Shown here piece by piece: positions 16,957 through 26,073 of a stretch of 64,000 nt of DNA (the stretch's first letter is position 1; every line of letters begins with the position of its first letter). The notes under the pieces are model-generated. The model did no database searches. It saw nothing but the letters and a program-made list of their open reading frames with translations, and was not told where the DNA came from. The stretch is from Paenibacillus castaneae (lineage in GTDB: Bacteria > Bacillota > Bacilli > Paenibacillales > Paenibacillaceae): positions 4,322,094 through 4,386,093 of the forward strand of contig NZ_KZ614144.1 in assembly GCF_002884445.1 (NCBI RefSeq). The letters are read 5' to 3'. Both the position numbers and the translations under genes were made by a program.

Positions 16957-18219
16957 TTATTGCTCTTTGCCAAGAAAACGCCAGAAGTTACGGTTCAGCA
17001 TATCATCCAAATCTCTTTTAATTTCCTCTTCTGTAACGCTCCAGCCGCTTTGATGCAGCTTCTCATATTTGTCTGCCAGCACGTTGCCGATAATTTTTCT
17101 GGAATGCTCCCATTTATAGATCAGCTGTTCGAATACTCGACAATCAGAGTGCTGCGGGATCATGGAAGTGCCGAGAAGCTCCAAGCGGAATCGAGTCATC
17201 TCCTCCACCATCGACTCGATATGCAGAAACCACCAGCAGCCGAAAATCATCAAATTGCGGAATTTACGCGCAAGCACCGTCAATTCATGCTGATTCTCTC
17301 TCGCAAGCATAGTGATAAGGAACTTCTGCTCTGGATATCGGCGGCATAGCGCCTCCACTGCTGACACATCTGACAGCATGCTCATGTCACCTGCTAGTCC
17401 AAGCGAAGGATTCACTTTCCTTCGTACACCAATCATGAGAGCAAACGGAATGTTTTGCTCGCGGCAAACCGGAATCATAACTTCATCAATCATCTTGCTC
17501 CGATGATCATCGGCCGGATATTTGAAATCGCCAGGCATCGATACAGCTAGATAAAGTGCATCCATTCGAATAATCCATTCCGACAGAAAACGTCTTGTTT
17601 CCTCCTTCGTCTTCTCGGTCCACTCCGCCTGTACAGCATAACCAAGCTGCTGAAGCTCCTTAACCGCGTGCGGCCAGTCATTCAGCAAGGCATCAACACG
17701 AAGCGCCGCATAGAAACGTTTATCTGTTTTCCCTTGGCCGGACAGCCAAACGGGGCGTTCAACAGCATCAAACGGATCATTTGTCATAACGATCTTCTCA
17801 ATTCCTGCGATTTGCATGACAGTGTCAACTTGTTCTTGCACCGTGCGCTGCGCGAGCGCCTGACGGTAGTCGTCGAGGTTGCGTGAAGACACATCGAACC
17901 CAAGCCGCTTAAGAATAGTAATGAATCCGCTGGCTGCCTCACTTACCGGAGAATGATCGATGAATAATAATTTCCAAATCCAATCTGCTTGCTCGCGTTT
18001 GGACATCGACCAGAAATGATCATACTCGTCCTCTGACCATCTGAAAGACTCTGAAATCAAATAATGATACGTCAGTAATTCATCAACACCCCACAATAGC
18101 AGGTCCCCAAATTCCGGGGCGTATAGATGCGTATGCATATCTGTGACAGGCATACTGTGAGCCAAGCGCTCAACAGTATTCCGAAGATCAGCCAAGCTAA
18201 TAACCGTTTCCGTATTCAT
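16957..18219 (-). CDS. Uronate isomerase-like protein (UxaC-related amidohydrolase fold)
   Basis: 420 residues related to glucuronate isomerase, the enzyme that converts D-glucuronate to D-fructuronate. Visible are the N-terminal metal motif DMHTHLY (His29, His31) and a C-terminal region matching UxaC in pattern: FGCWWFLHIESMVEEMTRF, then SDCRVFEQLIYKWEHSRKII. It is divergent from Bacillus UxaC, so isomerase activity is a family-based inference. The ATG at 18219 has GGGGAG upstream; the frame continues upstream but overlaps gnd. Last gene of the operon, 19 bp after gnd. In this context it would supply fructuronate for the reductase encoded at the operon's start. Confidence 0.75.
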   Translation of the reverse strand: MNTETVISLADLRNTVERLAHSMPVTDMHTHLYAPEFGDLLLWGVDELLTYHYLISESFRWSEDEYDHFWSMSKREQADWIWKLLFIDHSPVSEAASGFITILKRLGFDVSSRNLDDYRQALAQRTVQEQVDTVMQIAGIEKIVMTNDPFDAVERPVWLSGQGKTDKRFYAALRVDALLNDWPHAVKELQQLGYAVQAEWTEKTKEETRRFLSEWIIRMDALYLAVSMPGDFKYPADDHRSKMIDEVMIPVCREQNIPFALMIGVRRKVNPSLGLAGDMSMLSDVSAVEALCRRYPEQKFLITMLARENQHELTVLARKFRNLMIFGCWWFLHIESMVEEMTRFRLELLGTSMIPQHSDCRVFEQLIYKWEHSRKIIGNVLADKYEKLHQSGWSVTEEEIKRDLDDMLNRNFWRFLGKEQ

Positions 18220-18238
18220 TATGATATCTCCCCTTTTC

Positions 18239-19648
18239 TTAGCTATTCCATTGATAGTGATAACTGCCTTCTTTATCGATACGTTCAAATGTATGTGCCC
18301 CAAAGTAATCACGCTGAGCTTGAAGCAGATTAGCAGGAAGATACGCGGTGCGATAGGCATCAAAGTAGGATAGCGCCGAAGCGAATGCCGGTACAGGAAT
18401 GCCGTTTAGCGCAGCGGCAGCAACAACTTCACGCCATGCTTGCTGATATTCATTCACAATATTTCTGAAATAGCTGTCTACGAGCAGATTTGGAAGATTC
18501 GCATCTTTTTCAAATGCATTTTTAATATTTTCAAGGAATTGAGCCCGGATAATACAGCCTCCCCGGAATATCATCGCAATGTTCCCGCAATTCAAATCCC
18601 AGCCGTAAGTGTCAGACGCCATTTTCATTTGAGCAAAGCCTTGGGCATAGGAGCATATTTTGCTCGCATACAGCGCCTTGCGCACAAGCTCAATAAAGTC
18701 TGCTCGATTCCCTTTGAACGTTGGAGCTGACGGCTTGTCGAACAATGCCGAAGCTCTCTTGCGCTCTTCCCCCAGAGATGATAAATAACGCATAAACACA
18801 GATTCTGTGATGACAGGCAGAGGTACGCCAAGATCCAGAGCATTTTGCGAGGTCCATTTGCCAGTACCCTTCTGACCCGCAGAATCCTTAATAATATCGA
18901 CCACTCTCTTACCCGTTTCCGGATCGATCTTAGTGAATATGTCTTGCGTAATCTCAATTAGGTAGCTGTTAAGCTCGCCTTCATTCCATTCCTTGAATAT
19001 ATGATGAAGCTCATCCGGCTCTGCCCCAATGACATCCTTCAGCAAATGGTAGGCCTCGCAAATCAACTGCATATCGCCATACTCAATGCCGTTGTGTACC
19101 ATTTTGACATAGTGGCCCGCTCCATCTGGTCCAATATGTGTACAGCAAGGCTCCTCATCGACTTTAGCCGAAATAGCAGTCAAGAATGGCTCGACATGTG
19201 CATACGCCTCTTTGGTTCCGCCCGGCATAATAGCTGGCCCTTCAAGTGCTCCTTGCTCGCCTCCTGAGACGCCTGTACCAATAAAGAGAAAGCCTTGCTG
19301 CTCCAGCTCCCTCGTTCTGCGCTGTGTATCTACAAAGTACGAATTGCCTCCGTCTATTAAAATATCTCCTTGCTCCAGCAGCGGAATAAGCTGCTGGATC
19401 GTATCGTCTGTTGGAGCCCCTGCTTTGACCATGATCAAAATTTTTCTAGGTGCTTCAAGCGATGCGACAAACTGCTCCAGCGACTCATATCCACTCAGAT
19501 TCCTTCCGGCTGCTTCCTTTACTAAATCTTCTGTTTTCGCATAGGATCTATTATAGACAGCTACTGCGAATCCGCGGCTTTCCAAATTTAAAGCTAGATT
19601 TTTCCCCATTACAGCAAGGCCAATAACACCGATCTGTTGCTTATTCAT
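18239..19648 (-). CDS. gndA: 6-phosphogluconate dehydrogenase, decarboxylating
   Basis: Oxidises 6-phosphogluconate to ribulose 5-phosphate and CO2, the third oxidative step of the pentose phosphate pathway. At 469 residues it is the long, standard type. It has the N-terminal nucleotide-binding site IGVIGLAVMGKNLALNLES, the catalytic HNGIEYGDMQ segment, GTGKWTSQNALDLGVP, and the usual C-terminal tail GAHTFERIDKEGSYHYQW. AAGGAGAG precedes the ATG. A perfect 16-bp palindrome shared with the operon promoter lies 33 bp upstream. Its place here completes a route from gluconate to the pentose phosphates; it may be a pathway-specific paralogue. Confidence 0.95.
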   Translation of the reverse strand: MNKQQIGVIGLAVMGKNLALNLESRGFAVAVYNRSYAKTEDLVKEAAGRNLSGYESLEQFVASLEAPRKILIMVKAGAPTDDTIQQLIPLLEQGDILIDGGNSYFVDTQRRTRELEQQGFLFIGTGVSGGEQGALEGPAIMPGGTKEAYAHVEPFLTAISAKVDEEPCCTHIGPDGAGHYVKMVHNGIEYGDMQLICEAYHLLKDVIGAEPDELHHIFKEWNEGELNSYLIEITQDIFTKIDPETGKRVVDIIKDSAGQKGTGKWTSQNALDLGVPLPVITESVFMRYLSSLGEERKRASALFDKPSAPTFKGNRADFIELVRKALYASKICSYAQGFAQMKMASDTYGWDLNCGNIAMIFRGGCIIRAQFLENIKNAFEKDANLPNLLVDSYFRNIVNEYQQAWREVVAAAALNGIPVPAFASALSYFDAYRTAYLPANLLQAQRDYFGAHTFERIDKEGSYHYQWNS

Positions 19649-19681
19649 ATAGGTCTCTCCTTTTCCTTATATATCCATGTA

Positions 19682-19697
19682 TTAACAACGTTGTTAA
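19682..19697. promoter_or_regulatory. LacI-type operator copy 2 (before gnd)
   Basis: TTAACAACGTTGTTAA, a perfect 16-bp palindrome with central CG, in the 61-bp gap between the nickel permease and gnd. It matches the operator at 26855-26870 in 15 of 16 positions. I see no convincing -35/-10 pair here, so it could act on an internal promoter or as a roadblock. Confidence 0.7.
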
Positions 19698-19709
19698 AAA
19701 GATTTAAAA

Positions 19710-20369
19710 TTACTCTATTAAATAACTTACACCGAGCACAAAGCTGAATAAACATGCCGCATACATGGTAATAGGCAGCAGCGGACGAATTTTTTTGGAT
19801 ACATCATGAAACCATATGCTTATAATTGCAATAATCGCATGGGAAATAAGTAAACCACAGCTAAAAGCCGCGACTGCAAACACGCCATGATGAAGCGCCG
19901 CCGCTCCAGCCACAGTAGTGAACAACAAAAGCTGGGTCGGAGTTTCTGCACCTATGCCATGAATGACACCAATCGTAAATACATTTCGGCGTGTGAAGGT
20001 AAACGGTTCACCATTCTTTCGTCTAAGCTTCTGAAGCATGGCAATCCCTCTGCTCCAATAGCCAACTTTACCTTCTTTTCTCCCCATAAGCATAAGGATT
20101 GACATGAATATTAAAGTAAGTCCTACTACCTTGCCCATCAAGTGGTCGGCCCATATAGGCACTGTCCAAGCGAAAAGCAAAATACTGCAGCCCAGAATGA
20201 AAATGACGGTTTCATGACCGCTTGCGTAATAAAGAGACAGCTTCAACCGATCTTTTTTCGACCCTGTGCTTCCTCCAGTTATATCCGCCAATGCTGCTAT
20301 ATGATCGTAATCAACACCATGGCGGAGCCCCAGTAATATAGATAATACTAATAAGCCTATAAACTCCAC
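19710..20369 (-). CDS. NicO/HoxN-type nickel (cobalt) permease
   Basis: A 219-residue, mostly hydrophobic membrane protein. Its first helix carries the metal-binding signature H-x4-D-H (His17 to His23 in RHGVDYDHIAAL) that defines nickel/cobalt permeases. Further histidines lie in SGHETVI and GVIHGIGAETPTQ. The start is GTG with AGGAGG six bases upstream. It directly follows larC in the operon, so the natural reading is nickel uptake for pincer-cofactor synthesis. It resembles UreH/NicO-type short permeases more than the longer HoxN proteins. Confidence 0.85.
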   Translation of the reverse strand: MEFIGLLVLSILLGLRHGVDYDHIAALADITGGSTGSKKDRLKLSLYYASGHETVIFILGCSILLFAWTVPIWADHLMGKVVGLTLIFMSILMLMGRKEGKVGYWSRGIAMLQKLRRKNGEPFTFTRRNVFTIGVIHGIGAETPTQLLLFTTVAGAAALHHGVFAVAAFSCGLLISHAIIAIISIWFHDVSKKIRPLLPITMYAACLFSFVLGVSYLIE

Positions 20370-20405
20370 TATTATCCTCCTATTTGTCTTACCTTTTATA
20401 GACTT

Positions 20406-21770
20406 TTATAGGCTTTTATAGACTTCCCGGTATACGGTCTCTAGAGGCACCCCGTAGCTTCGGGCAGCTTGAGCCGCATCCTCAAATTCGGGCGATTGCC
20501 TGATGAGCCGCTCTCCGTCAAGTGCCTGCTTGACTCTTATTAGGCCATAAGGCGTTTCCACCTGAATCCATCGGCGCTCAAGCGCCCTGCGCTGCCATTC
20601 GCTTCGACGTACGCCGAACGTGGACGTTTCCGCAAGAAGCGTTTCCTCACAACGGTCGCTATCAGCCGGATGACATAGAACACTAATGAGGACACCAGGA
20701 CGATTTTTTTTCATATAAACGGGAGTATGGTATACATCAAGCGCCCCTGCTTCGAACAGTTTTTCCATAGCATACCCTAGCGTCTCTCCGGTACAATCAT
20801 CCACTTGAGCTTCCAATACGACAATCGTTTCTTTTTCTCTTTTCCCTTGCTCCTGCTCATAAAGAATTGCTCTTAAAACATTGGGATGGTCGAAATTTTT
20901 GGTGCCTGCCCCATAACCAATTCGCTCAATTGTTCCTGCGGGCAATGGGCCGAATTCAGAAGCCAACGCTTTGACAATCCCCGCTCCCGTAGGAGTAGTC
21001 AGCTCGCCATTAGCCGTGAACGCCGATAACGGTACGCCGCGAAGCAGATCCGCCGTCGCAGGAGCCGGAATGGGATATAAGCCATGCGCCATACGGAGTC
21101 TTCCTGTTCCTGTTGGTACGGGAGAAACAATTATTTTGCTGGCATCCAGACTCTCAAGAGCTAAACATACCCCAATTACGTCTAAAATGGAGTCCATTGC
21201 CCCAACCTCGTGAAAGTGGACATCAGCCGGGTCCATGCCATGGATTTTACCTTCCGCTTCCGCAATTAAATGAAAGATGGACAGACTTCTCTCTTTCACT
21301 CGCTCCGGCAGATGCGAACTCTCGATCATATGAATAATGTCGGAAGCTTTTCTATGCTCATGCGAGTGGCCATGACTGTGATCATGGCTATGTGCATGAC
21401 TGTGATCATGACTGTGATCATGGCTATGTGCATGACTGTGGTCATGGCTATGTGCATGACTGTGATCATGGCTATGAGCATGACTGTGATCATGACTGTG
21501 ATCATGGCTATGTGCATGACTATGATCATGACTGTGATCATGGCTATGTGCATGACTGTGATCATGACTGCCTTTATCAAAGTCTAGCTTTAGCCACTTC
21601 GCTGTAATGCCCCGTCGGTCTACCTTTACGAATTCCATTGTGAAGGGATCAATGGGCAGCTTCGATAAATGTAAGGCAATATAATCCGGGTCTGCACCTA
21701 GGTCCACAAGCGCGGACAGCGCCATGTCTCCTGCAATGCCTGAAATGCAATCCAAATAAATCGTCCTCAT
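20406..21770 (-). CDS. larC: Nickel pincer cofactor synthesis protein LarC (nickel insertase) with long His-rich insert
   Basis: CTP-dependent cyclometallase that inserts nickel into the pyridinium dithiocarboxylate precursor made by LarB and LarE. Family landmarks are YLDCISGIAGDMALSALVDLGAD at the start, HFHEVGAMDSILDVIG and ELTTPTGAGIVKAL. It is one continuous 454-residue frame, unlike Lactiplantibacillus plantarum where larC is split by a programmed frameshift. Residues of about 68-137 form an almost pure His-Asp-Ser-Ala repeat (HSHDHSHAHS pattern), longer than usual, which probably binds or stores nickel. The start lies one base after the larB stop, so the two are translationally coupled. 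Confidence 0.93.
   Translation of the reverse strand: MRTIYLDCISGIAGDMALSALVDLGADPDYIALHLSKLPIDPFTMEFVKVDRRGITAKWLKLDFDKGSHDHSHAHSHDHSHDHSHAHSHDHSHDHSHAHSHDHSHAHSHDHSHAHSHDHSHDHSHAHSHDHSHGHSHEHRKASDIIHMIESSHLPERVKERSLSIFHLIAEAEGKIHGMDPADVHFHEVGAMDSILDVIGVCLALESLDASKIIVSPVPTGTGRLRMAHGLYPIPAPATADLLRGVPLSAFTANGELTTPTGAGIVKALASEFGPLPAGTIERIGYGAGTKNFDHPNVLRAILYEQEQGKREKETIVVLEAQVDDCTGETLGYAMEKLFEAGALDVYHTPVYMKKNRPGVLISVLCHPADSDRCEETLLAETSTFGVRRSEWQRRALERRWIQVETPYGLIRVKQALDGERLIRQSPEFEDAAQAARSYGVPLETVYREVYKSL
21362..21570. repeat. Short tandem DNA repeat coding for the LarC His-rich insert
   Basis: Repeating 6- and 12-bp units (catgactgtgat, catggctatgtg) encode the His-Asp/His-Ala runs. Nearly identical units suggest expansion and contraction by slippage in multiples of six, which keeps frame. 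Confidence 0.9.
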
Positions 21771-21771
21771 T

Positions 21772-22446
21772 CTATGTTCCCTCCGCTACCAATTGTAATA
21801 TCATTGCCGCTTGATAACCTGCTCCGAAGCCATTATCGATATTGACTACCGTAACGCCTGCTGCACAGGAAGTCATCATAGCAAGAAGCGTTGTAATGCC
21901 TTGTAAATTTGCACCGTACCCGACAGACGTAGGTACGGCAATAACCGGCCTGCGTACAAGTCCTCCGACTACACTTACTAGGGCGCCTTCCATGCCCGCA
22001 ACTCCAATCACAACAGACGCTTCCCTAATCCGATCCTTCTGGCTAAGCAGACGGTCAATTCCAGCAACCCCAACATCATAGATGCGATCAATCTCGCAGC
22101 CCATCCACTCCGCTGTCCCCGCTGCTTCCTCTGCTACTGGAATATCTGTTGTCCCTCCAGTAAGTACAGCCACTTTTCCAGGAAGAATCCGTGGGGATTT
22201 ACCATAGGAGATGAGACGGGATACATTGTCGTAACGGGCTTCCGGGTACTTGGCAATGACTCTCTCTCCCATCTCTGCAGTTGCGCGGGTGACAAGTGCC
22301 CTTCCATGATTTTCTACCAGCCGTGAGAATATCGTTTCAACTTGGTCAGCTGTCTTGCCCTGTCCGAATACAACTTCAGGATGGCCCGTTCGCTCGCTGC
22401 GCCCCACATCAAGTTTACAAAAGCCTAGATCTTCGAACTCATTCAT
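21772..22446 (-). CDS. larB: Nickel pincer cofactor synthesis protein LarB (carboxylase)
   Basis: Carboxylates and hydrolyses nicotinic acid adenine dinucleotide to the pyridinium dicarboxylate that LarE then sulfurates. The 224-residue protein shows the LarB/PurE-like core: RTGHPEVVFGQGKTADQV, VAVLTGGTTDIPVAEEAA, GVAGMEGALVSVVGGL and VPTSVGYGANLQGITTLLAMM. It starts within the larE stop (ATGA overlap) and is followed after one base by larC. The order larE-larB-larC on one transcript is the typical cofactor set. Confidence 0.94.
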   Translation of the reverse strand: MNEFEDLGFCKLDVGRSERTGHPEVVFGQGKTADQVETIFSRLVENHGRALVTRATAEMGERVIAKYPEARYDNVSRLISYGKSPRILPGKVAVLTGGTTDIPVAEEAAGTAEWMGCEIDRIYDVGVAGIDRLLSQKDRIREASVVIGVAGMEGALVSVVGGLVRRPVIAVPTSVGYGANLQGITTLLAMMTSCAAGVTVVNIDNGFGAGYQAAMILQLVAEGT

Positions 22447-23258
22447 ACGACAGAGCCTCCACGCTCAAGCACTTTGTTCATACTGCCGCTGCGATAGCCC
22501 GTTAGATCCATCGATACATAAATAAAACCAAGCTCTTTCAATCGATGCGAAATATTCGCAGCATGACTAATCATCAGCTCCATGGCATCTGGTTCAACTT
22601 CAATTCTAGCAATTTCACCATGGCTTCTAACTCTTACTTGCCCAAAGCCTAGTGAACGAATATAACGCTCGGCTTCTCCGACACGGCCTAGCTTCTCTAT
22701 TGTAATCGTCTCACCGTATGCAATACGCGAAGAAAGGCAAGCGAATGATGGCTTATTCCAAGTTGCAAGTCCATGCTCACGGGAAAGATCACGGATTTCT
22801 TCTTTAAAAAGACCTGCTTCCTGCAAAGGCCCCCGCACGCCTCGCTCTTTCGCGGCTTGAACTCCAGGCCTATGCTCATTCATATCATCTGCTATTAGCC
22901 CATAGACGATATGACGATATTTGCCATCCTTGATGAACGGTTCTAAATGCTCAAACAAACTTTTTTTACAAAAATAACAACGGTTTGCGTTATTTTCTTT
23001 ATAACCCGGTATATTGAGTTCAGAGGTTTCAATTACTTGATGAGACACTCCAAGACTCTTCGCCAGTTGAATAGCTTCCTGCAGTTCTTCCGTCGGGTAG
23101 GTTTCCGAATCGGCTGTGACCGCCAATACATGTTCGCTTCCCAGCGTCTTTATTGCGGCATCAAGAAGAAAAGTACTGTCCACGCCTCCTGAGAATGCTA
23201 CCACAACCGATTCCATATCCATAAGAATCTGTTGAAGCTTGTTATATTTATCATGCAT
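22443..23258 (-). CDS. larE: ATP-dependent sacrificial sulfur transferase LarE
   Basis: Converts the dicarboxylate intermediate to the dithiocarboxylate by donating sulfur, in L. plantarum from its own cysteine. The 271-residue protein has the PP-loop SGGVDST at residues 23-29 and KPSFACLSSRI with Cys174 at the position expected for the sacrificial cysteine (Cys176 in L. plantarum by context). An additional CYFC pair (Cys94, Cys97) is present; in some LarE relatives three cysteines bind an iron-sulfur cluster, here Cys94, Cys97 and Cys174 are the candidates. A strong AGGAGG precedes the ATG. Confidence 0.94.
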   Translation of the reverse strand: MHDKYNKLQQILMDMESVVVAFSGGVDSTFLLDAAIKTLGSEHVLAVTADSETYPTEELQEAIQLAKSLGVSHQVIETSELNIPGYKENNANRCYFCKKSLFEHLEPFIKDGKYRHIVYGLIADDMNEHRPGVQAAKERGVRGPLQEAGLFKEEIRDLSREHGLATWNKPSFACLSSRIAYGETITIEKLGRVGEAERYIRSLGFGQVRVRSHGEIARIEVEPDAMELMISHAANISHRLKELGFIYVSMDLTGYRSGSMNKVLERGGSVV

Positions 23259-23278
23259 GTTAGGAAAACCTCCTTCAG

Positions 23279-24799
23279 CTAAAGTATTCGTTCCGGCGCA
23301 TGCTGCAGCTTTGATATTTCGTGCATAGGTTCTTTCAATCTATCGTATAGACTCAGATAAAGCGGCAATAATCGTTGATACATTTTATGTTTTGTTTCAT
23401 CCGGTTCGTAAAGCTTGCCTTCAGTCTCTTTCCATCTCAGAAGAGAGCCTTTGCAGCCTTCCATAGCATACAATCCAAGCTGAGCTGCTCCAAGCCCTGA
23501 ACTTTCTACGGAAAGGGGCACTCTAACAGGCACGCCCAGCATATCAGCCATCATCTGGCACCATAAGGTTGAACGGGCAAATCCGCCGGATGCTCGAACC
23601 TCTTTATGCTTTTCTCCGGATTGCTTCATTAAAGAAACGATCGCAGCAATTTGGAACAAAACCCCTTCCAGCGCAGCTCGAAGCATATCCGTCTCGGTAT
23701 GCGAAAGTGTCAGACCGAACATGACGCCTTTCGCCTGCGCATCCCAGAAAGGAGCTCGTTCACCTGATAGAAGAGGCAGAAAGAGCAAACCGTTCGAGCC
23801 AGCGGGCGAAGCAGCTGCTAACGGAACAATTTCTTCCATGGATTGGCCTGGGTAGAGACGATCTGAAATCCACTGGGCTACAATAGCGCCATTATTTGAA
23901 GGACCACCTACAATCCAGACGTCCTGCGTTAGAGCGTAGCAAAACAAACGACCTTCTGGATCAATAGTTGGACGATTAACAGCGGTGCGAACAGCACTGC
24001 TCGTGCCGATTGTAACAGCCAGCACACCATCATCAACAGCTCCAATGCCGAGATTGGCCAGCACACCGTCCTGGGCTCCGGCAATGAATGTCGTTTCCTT
24101 GCTAAGTCCCATTCGATCGGCGGCTTCTTTCTTCAACCCGTTGATACGTTCCGTAGTCGGAACAAGCCTGGGCAGTTGATCCTCACGGATGCCTGCCAGA
24201 AGAAGAGCTTCCCGGTCCCAAGTCAACGTTTCTAAGTTGAATAATCCGGTAGCACTTGCGATAGAATGATCCATCACCATAATCCCAAATAGCCTATTCA
24301 AAATATATTCCTTTATTCCGACAAATAAGTGAGCGGAGTGGAATAGATCTGGACGCTCCTCTCTCATCCAAATCAGCTTGACGAGAGGAGACATCGGGTG
24401 AATGGGTGTCCCCGTTCTAGAATATATAGGCAACCCTGTGCCATCATTCAACAAACGCTCCGCTTGAAGAGCGCTGCGCTGATCCGCCCAAGTGATGCTG
24501 GGTGTAAGCGGCCTCCCCTCAGCATCCAGAAGAATCAGGCTGTGATTGGCTGAGCTGAACGTTACGCACACAATATCATCCGCCGTCCAAGCGCCCTGCT
24601 TCATGACATGGGCCACCCCATCTAAAACCGCCTCGTATATGACTACTGGGTCCTGCTCTGCATAACCGGGACTCGGAGTATGCAGCGGATATCCTATAGA
24701 GTGACTGCCGTGGATATTCCCTTCACGGTCTACTGCCAAGGTTTTTGTACTTGTCGTTCCGATATCAACCGCTAATACAATTTTGCTATTTACACTCAT
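23279..24799 (-). CDS. gntK: FGGY-family carbohydrate kinase, probable gluconokinase
   Basis: ATP-dependent kinase expected to convert D-gluconate to 6-phosphogluconate. The 506-residue protein starts with the phosphate-1 motif LAVDIGTTSTKTLAVD, and IGYPLHTPSPGYAEQDP strongly resembles Bacillus-type gluconokinase. Further motifs are TVTIGTSSAVR and ASGGFARSTLWCQMMADMLG (adenosine/phosphate-2 region). The ATG at 24799 overlaps the stop of the LarA homologue (ATGA), so translation is coupled. Its neighbour gnd consumes the product. Other FGGY substrates (xylulose, glycerol) are less likely given the context. Confidence 0.85.
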   Translation of the reverse strand: MSVNSKIVLAVDIGTTSTKTLAVDREGNIHGSHSIGYPLHTPSPGYAEQDPVVIYEAVLDGVAHVMKQGAWTADDIVCVTFSSANHSLILLDAEGRPLTPSITWADQRSALQAERLLNDGTGLPIYSRTGTPIHPMSPLVKLIWMREERPDLFHSAHLFVGIKEYILNRLFGIMVMDHSIASATGLFNLETLTWDREALLLAGIREDQLPRLVPTTERINGLKKEAADRMGLSKETTFIAGAQDGVLANLGIGAVDDGVLAVTIGTSSAVRTAVNRPTIDPEGRLFCYALTQDVWIVGGPSNNGAIVAQWISDRLYPGQSMEEIVPLAAASPAGSNGLLFLPLLSGERAPFWDAQAKGVMFGLTLSHTETDMLRAALEGVLFQIAAIVSLMKQSGEKHKEVRASGGFARSTLWCQMMADMLGVPVRVPLSVESSGLGAAQLGLYAMEGCKGSLLRWKETEGKLYEPDETKHKMYQRLLPLYLSLYDRLKEPMHEISKLQHAPERIL

Positions 24800-26073
24800 T
24801 TTGACAAAAATCCTTCCTCGTCGAACGCCCACTCATAAGGCCCTTCCAAAATTTCAATACGAGGATTTTTTTGGGCTTCCTCAAGCAGCGCTTCAGAAAT
24901 TTCAATAACACCTAAATGAAGCGTATCGCGAATCCGAATAAGCTTGCATGTTGTATAATCCAGAATGTTGCAGGTTTTGATCGCAGCCTTGATCGCATCA
25001 CAATCATTGGAAAGTGTTGTAGCCTGCTTCGTTGGCGCACAAACAGTCGAAGTTAATCCATTCGCATACGTGCTGGGCCAATCCGTCTTGCTTACTAAGC
25101 GGCTCGTCGTGAAATCAGCAGTGCCTACTCCATTGGCATTTCCTTTGGACTCTGGAGTCAGATCAAGAACAACCATCTTGTTCACCTCTGGCCCGCCATG
25201 TGCATAAGGCGTCGGATATCTGCCGGTAATATTCGGATCTGCTCCATCTCCGCTAATGTTCTTGCCAATATAATCAATAACGAGTACGTCTATATCGTTA
25301 AAAAGAATTTGCGGCAGTCGGCTCTTCGCCTCTATAAGCAGCTCTTTCTCTCTTTCCTCCATCGTATCTGTTCCAAGAACTTCAATCCGGCAAATCTGGT
25401 CATATGCATTCTCAACAATGGCTACTCCGAACTGAATCGGAAGCTTCTCAATCATAACCCGCGCCATTGCAGGCACATTCTCAGCCATATATTTAAACCC
25501 AAGCTGATGGCATGCTTCCGCGCCTTTTTGTTTTCCAAGCCCGATTGAAATCATCTTAAACATGCCGCTTTCAATCGCTCCCCGGAAAGCGGTATGCGGC
25601 TTAATGCGATTGATTACGACGATCGCATCCGCCTCTGTAGCAGCGATTTTGTCACAGTAAATGGGCAGGCCATTCGGAAGACGATCCAGCTCTACAACCT
25701 CCATGGACGAACGGACCGGACAACCCATCCTTCCCTCATCTATGCCAAGATGGGCAAGCACCTCGGTCTGCCCCTCTGCTGTAGCTCCGCCATGGCTTCC
25801 CATGCAAGGTACAATGAAAGGGTGAGCGCCTATTAACTTCAGCTCATCGATAACCGTTTTTGTCAGCTCGTCAATTCTCGAAATGCCTCGGCTTCCTACA
25901 GCTACCGCAACCTTTTGTCCAGAAGCAATTCTCGTCATGGAATCCGATGCTCGCAGCCGCTCACTCAATTCTCCAATCGGATTTTCAAGAATCGTATTGT
26001 CAAACGACTGACGAATTTTCACAAGCTTAGGAATTGGCGTGTTCTCGACTAGTTTTTTTAGGATGTCGATCAT
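24796..26073 (-). CDS. LarA-family nickel-pincer hydroxyacid epimerase, candidate gluconate/mannonate 2-epimerase
   Basis: Member of the LarA (DUF2088) superfamily of nickel-pincer 2-hydroxyacid racemases and epimerases, 425 residues. Candidate active-site residues are His94 (MGSHGGA), His160 (NRIKPHTAFRG), Lys173 (GMFKM) and His189 (AEACHQ). Spacings His94-His160 (66) and Lys173-His189 (16) equal those of H108-H174 and K184-H200 in lactate racemase, where K184 tethers the cofactor and H200 binds nickel; H160-K173 differs by three. Overlaps the stop of the SDR gene and the start of the kinase gene. Lactate is an unlikely substrate here: its neighbours make mannonate and phosphorylate gluconate, C2 epimers of each other. 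A LarA homologue with gluconate epimerase activity (GntE) has been described, to my recollection. Confidence 0.82.
   Translation of the reverse strand: MIDILKKLVENTPIPKLVKIRQSFDNTILENPIGELSERLRASDSMTRIASGQKVAVAVGSRGISRIDELTKTVIDELKLIGAHPFIVPCMGSHGGATAEGQTEVLAHLGIDEGRMGCPVRSSMEVVELDRLPNGLPIYCDKIAATEADAIVVINRIKPHTAFRGAIESGMFKMISIGLGKQKGAEACHQLGFKYMAENVPAMARVMIEKLPIQFGVAIVENAYDQICRIEVLGTDTMEEREKELLIEAKSRLPQILFNDIDVLVIDYIGKNISGDGADPNITGRYPTPYAHGGPEVNKMVVLDLTPESKGNANGVGTADFTTSRLVSKTDWPSTYANGLTSTVCAPTKQATTLSNDCDAIKAAIKTCNILDYTTCKLIRIRDTLHLGVIEISEALLEEAQKNPRIEILEGPYEWAFDEEGFLSK

Noticed and set aside
21270..21607. Plus-strand and second-frame open frames rich in Met, Thr, Val and His
   Set aside because: They are shadows of the LarC His-rich repeat in other frames.
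20406..21770. Programmed frameshift in larC as in L. plantarum
   Set aside because: The frame is continuous for 454 codons and covers both LarC halves.
24796..26073. Lactate racemase (LarA proper)
   Set aside because: Residue pattern is family-like, but no lactate gene is adjacent and the operon is built around sugar acids.
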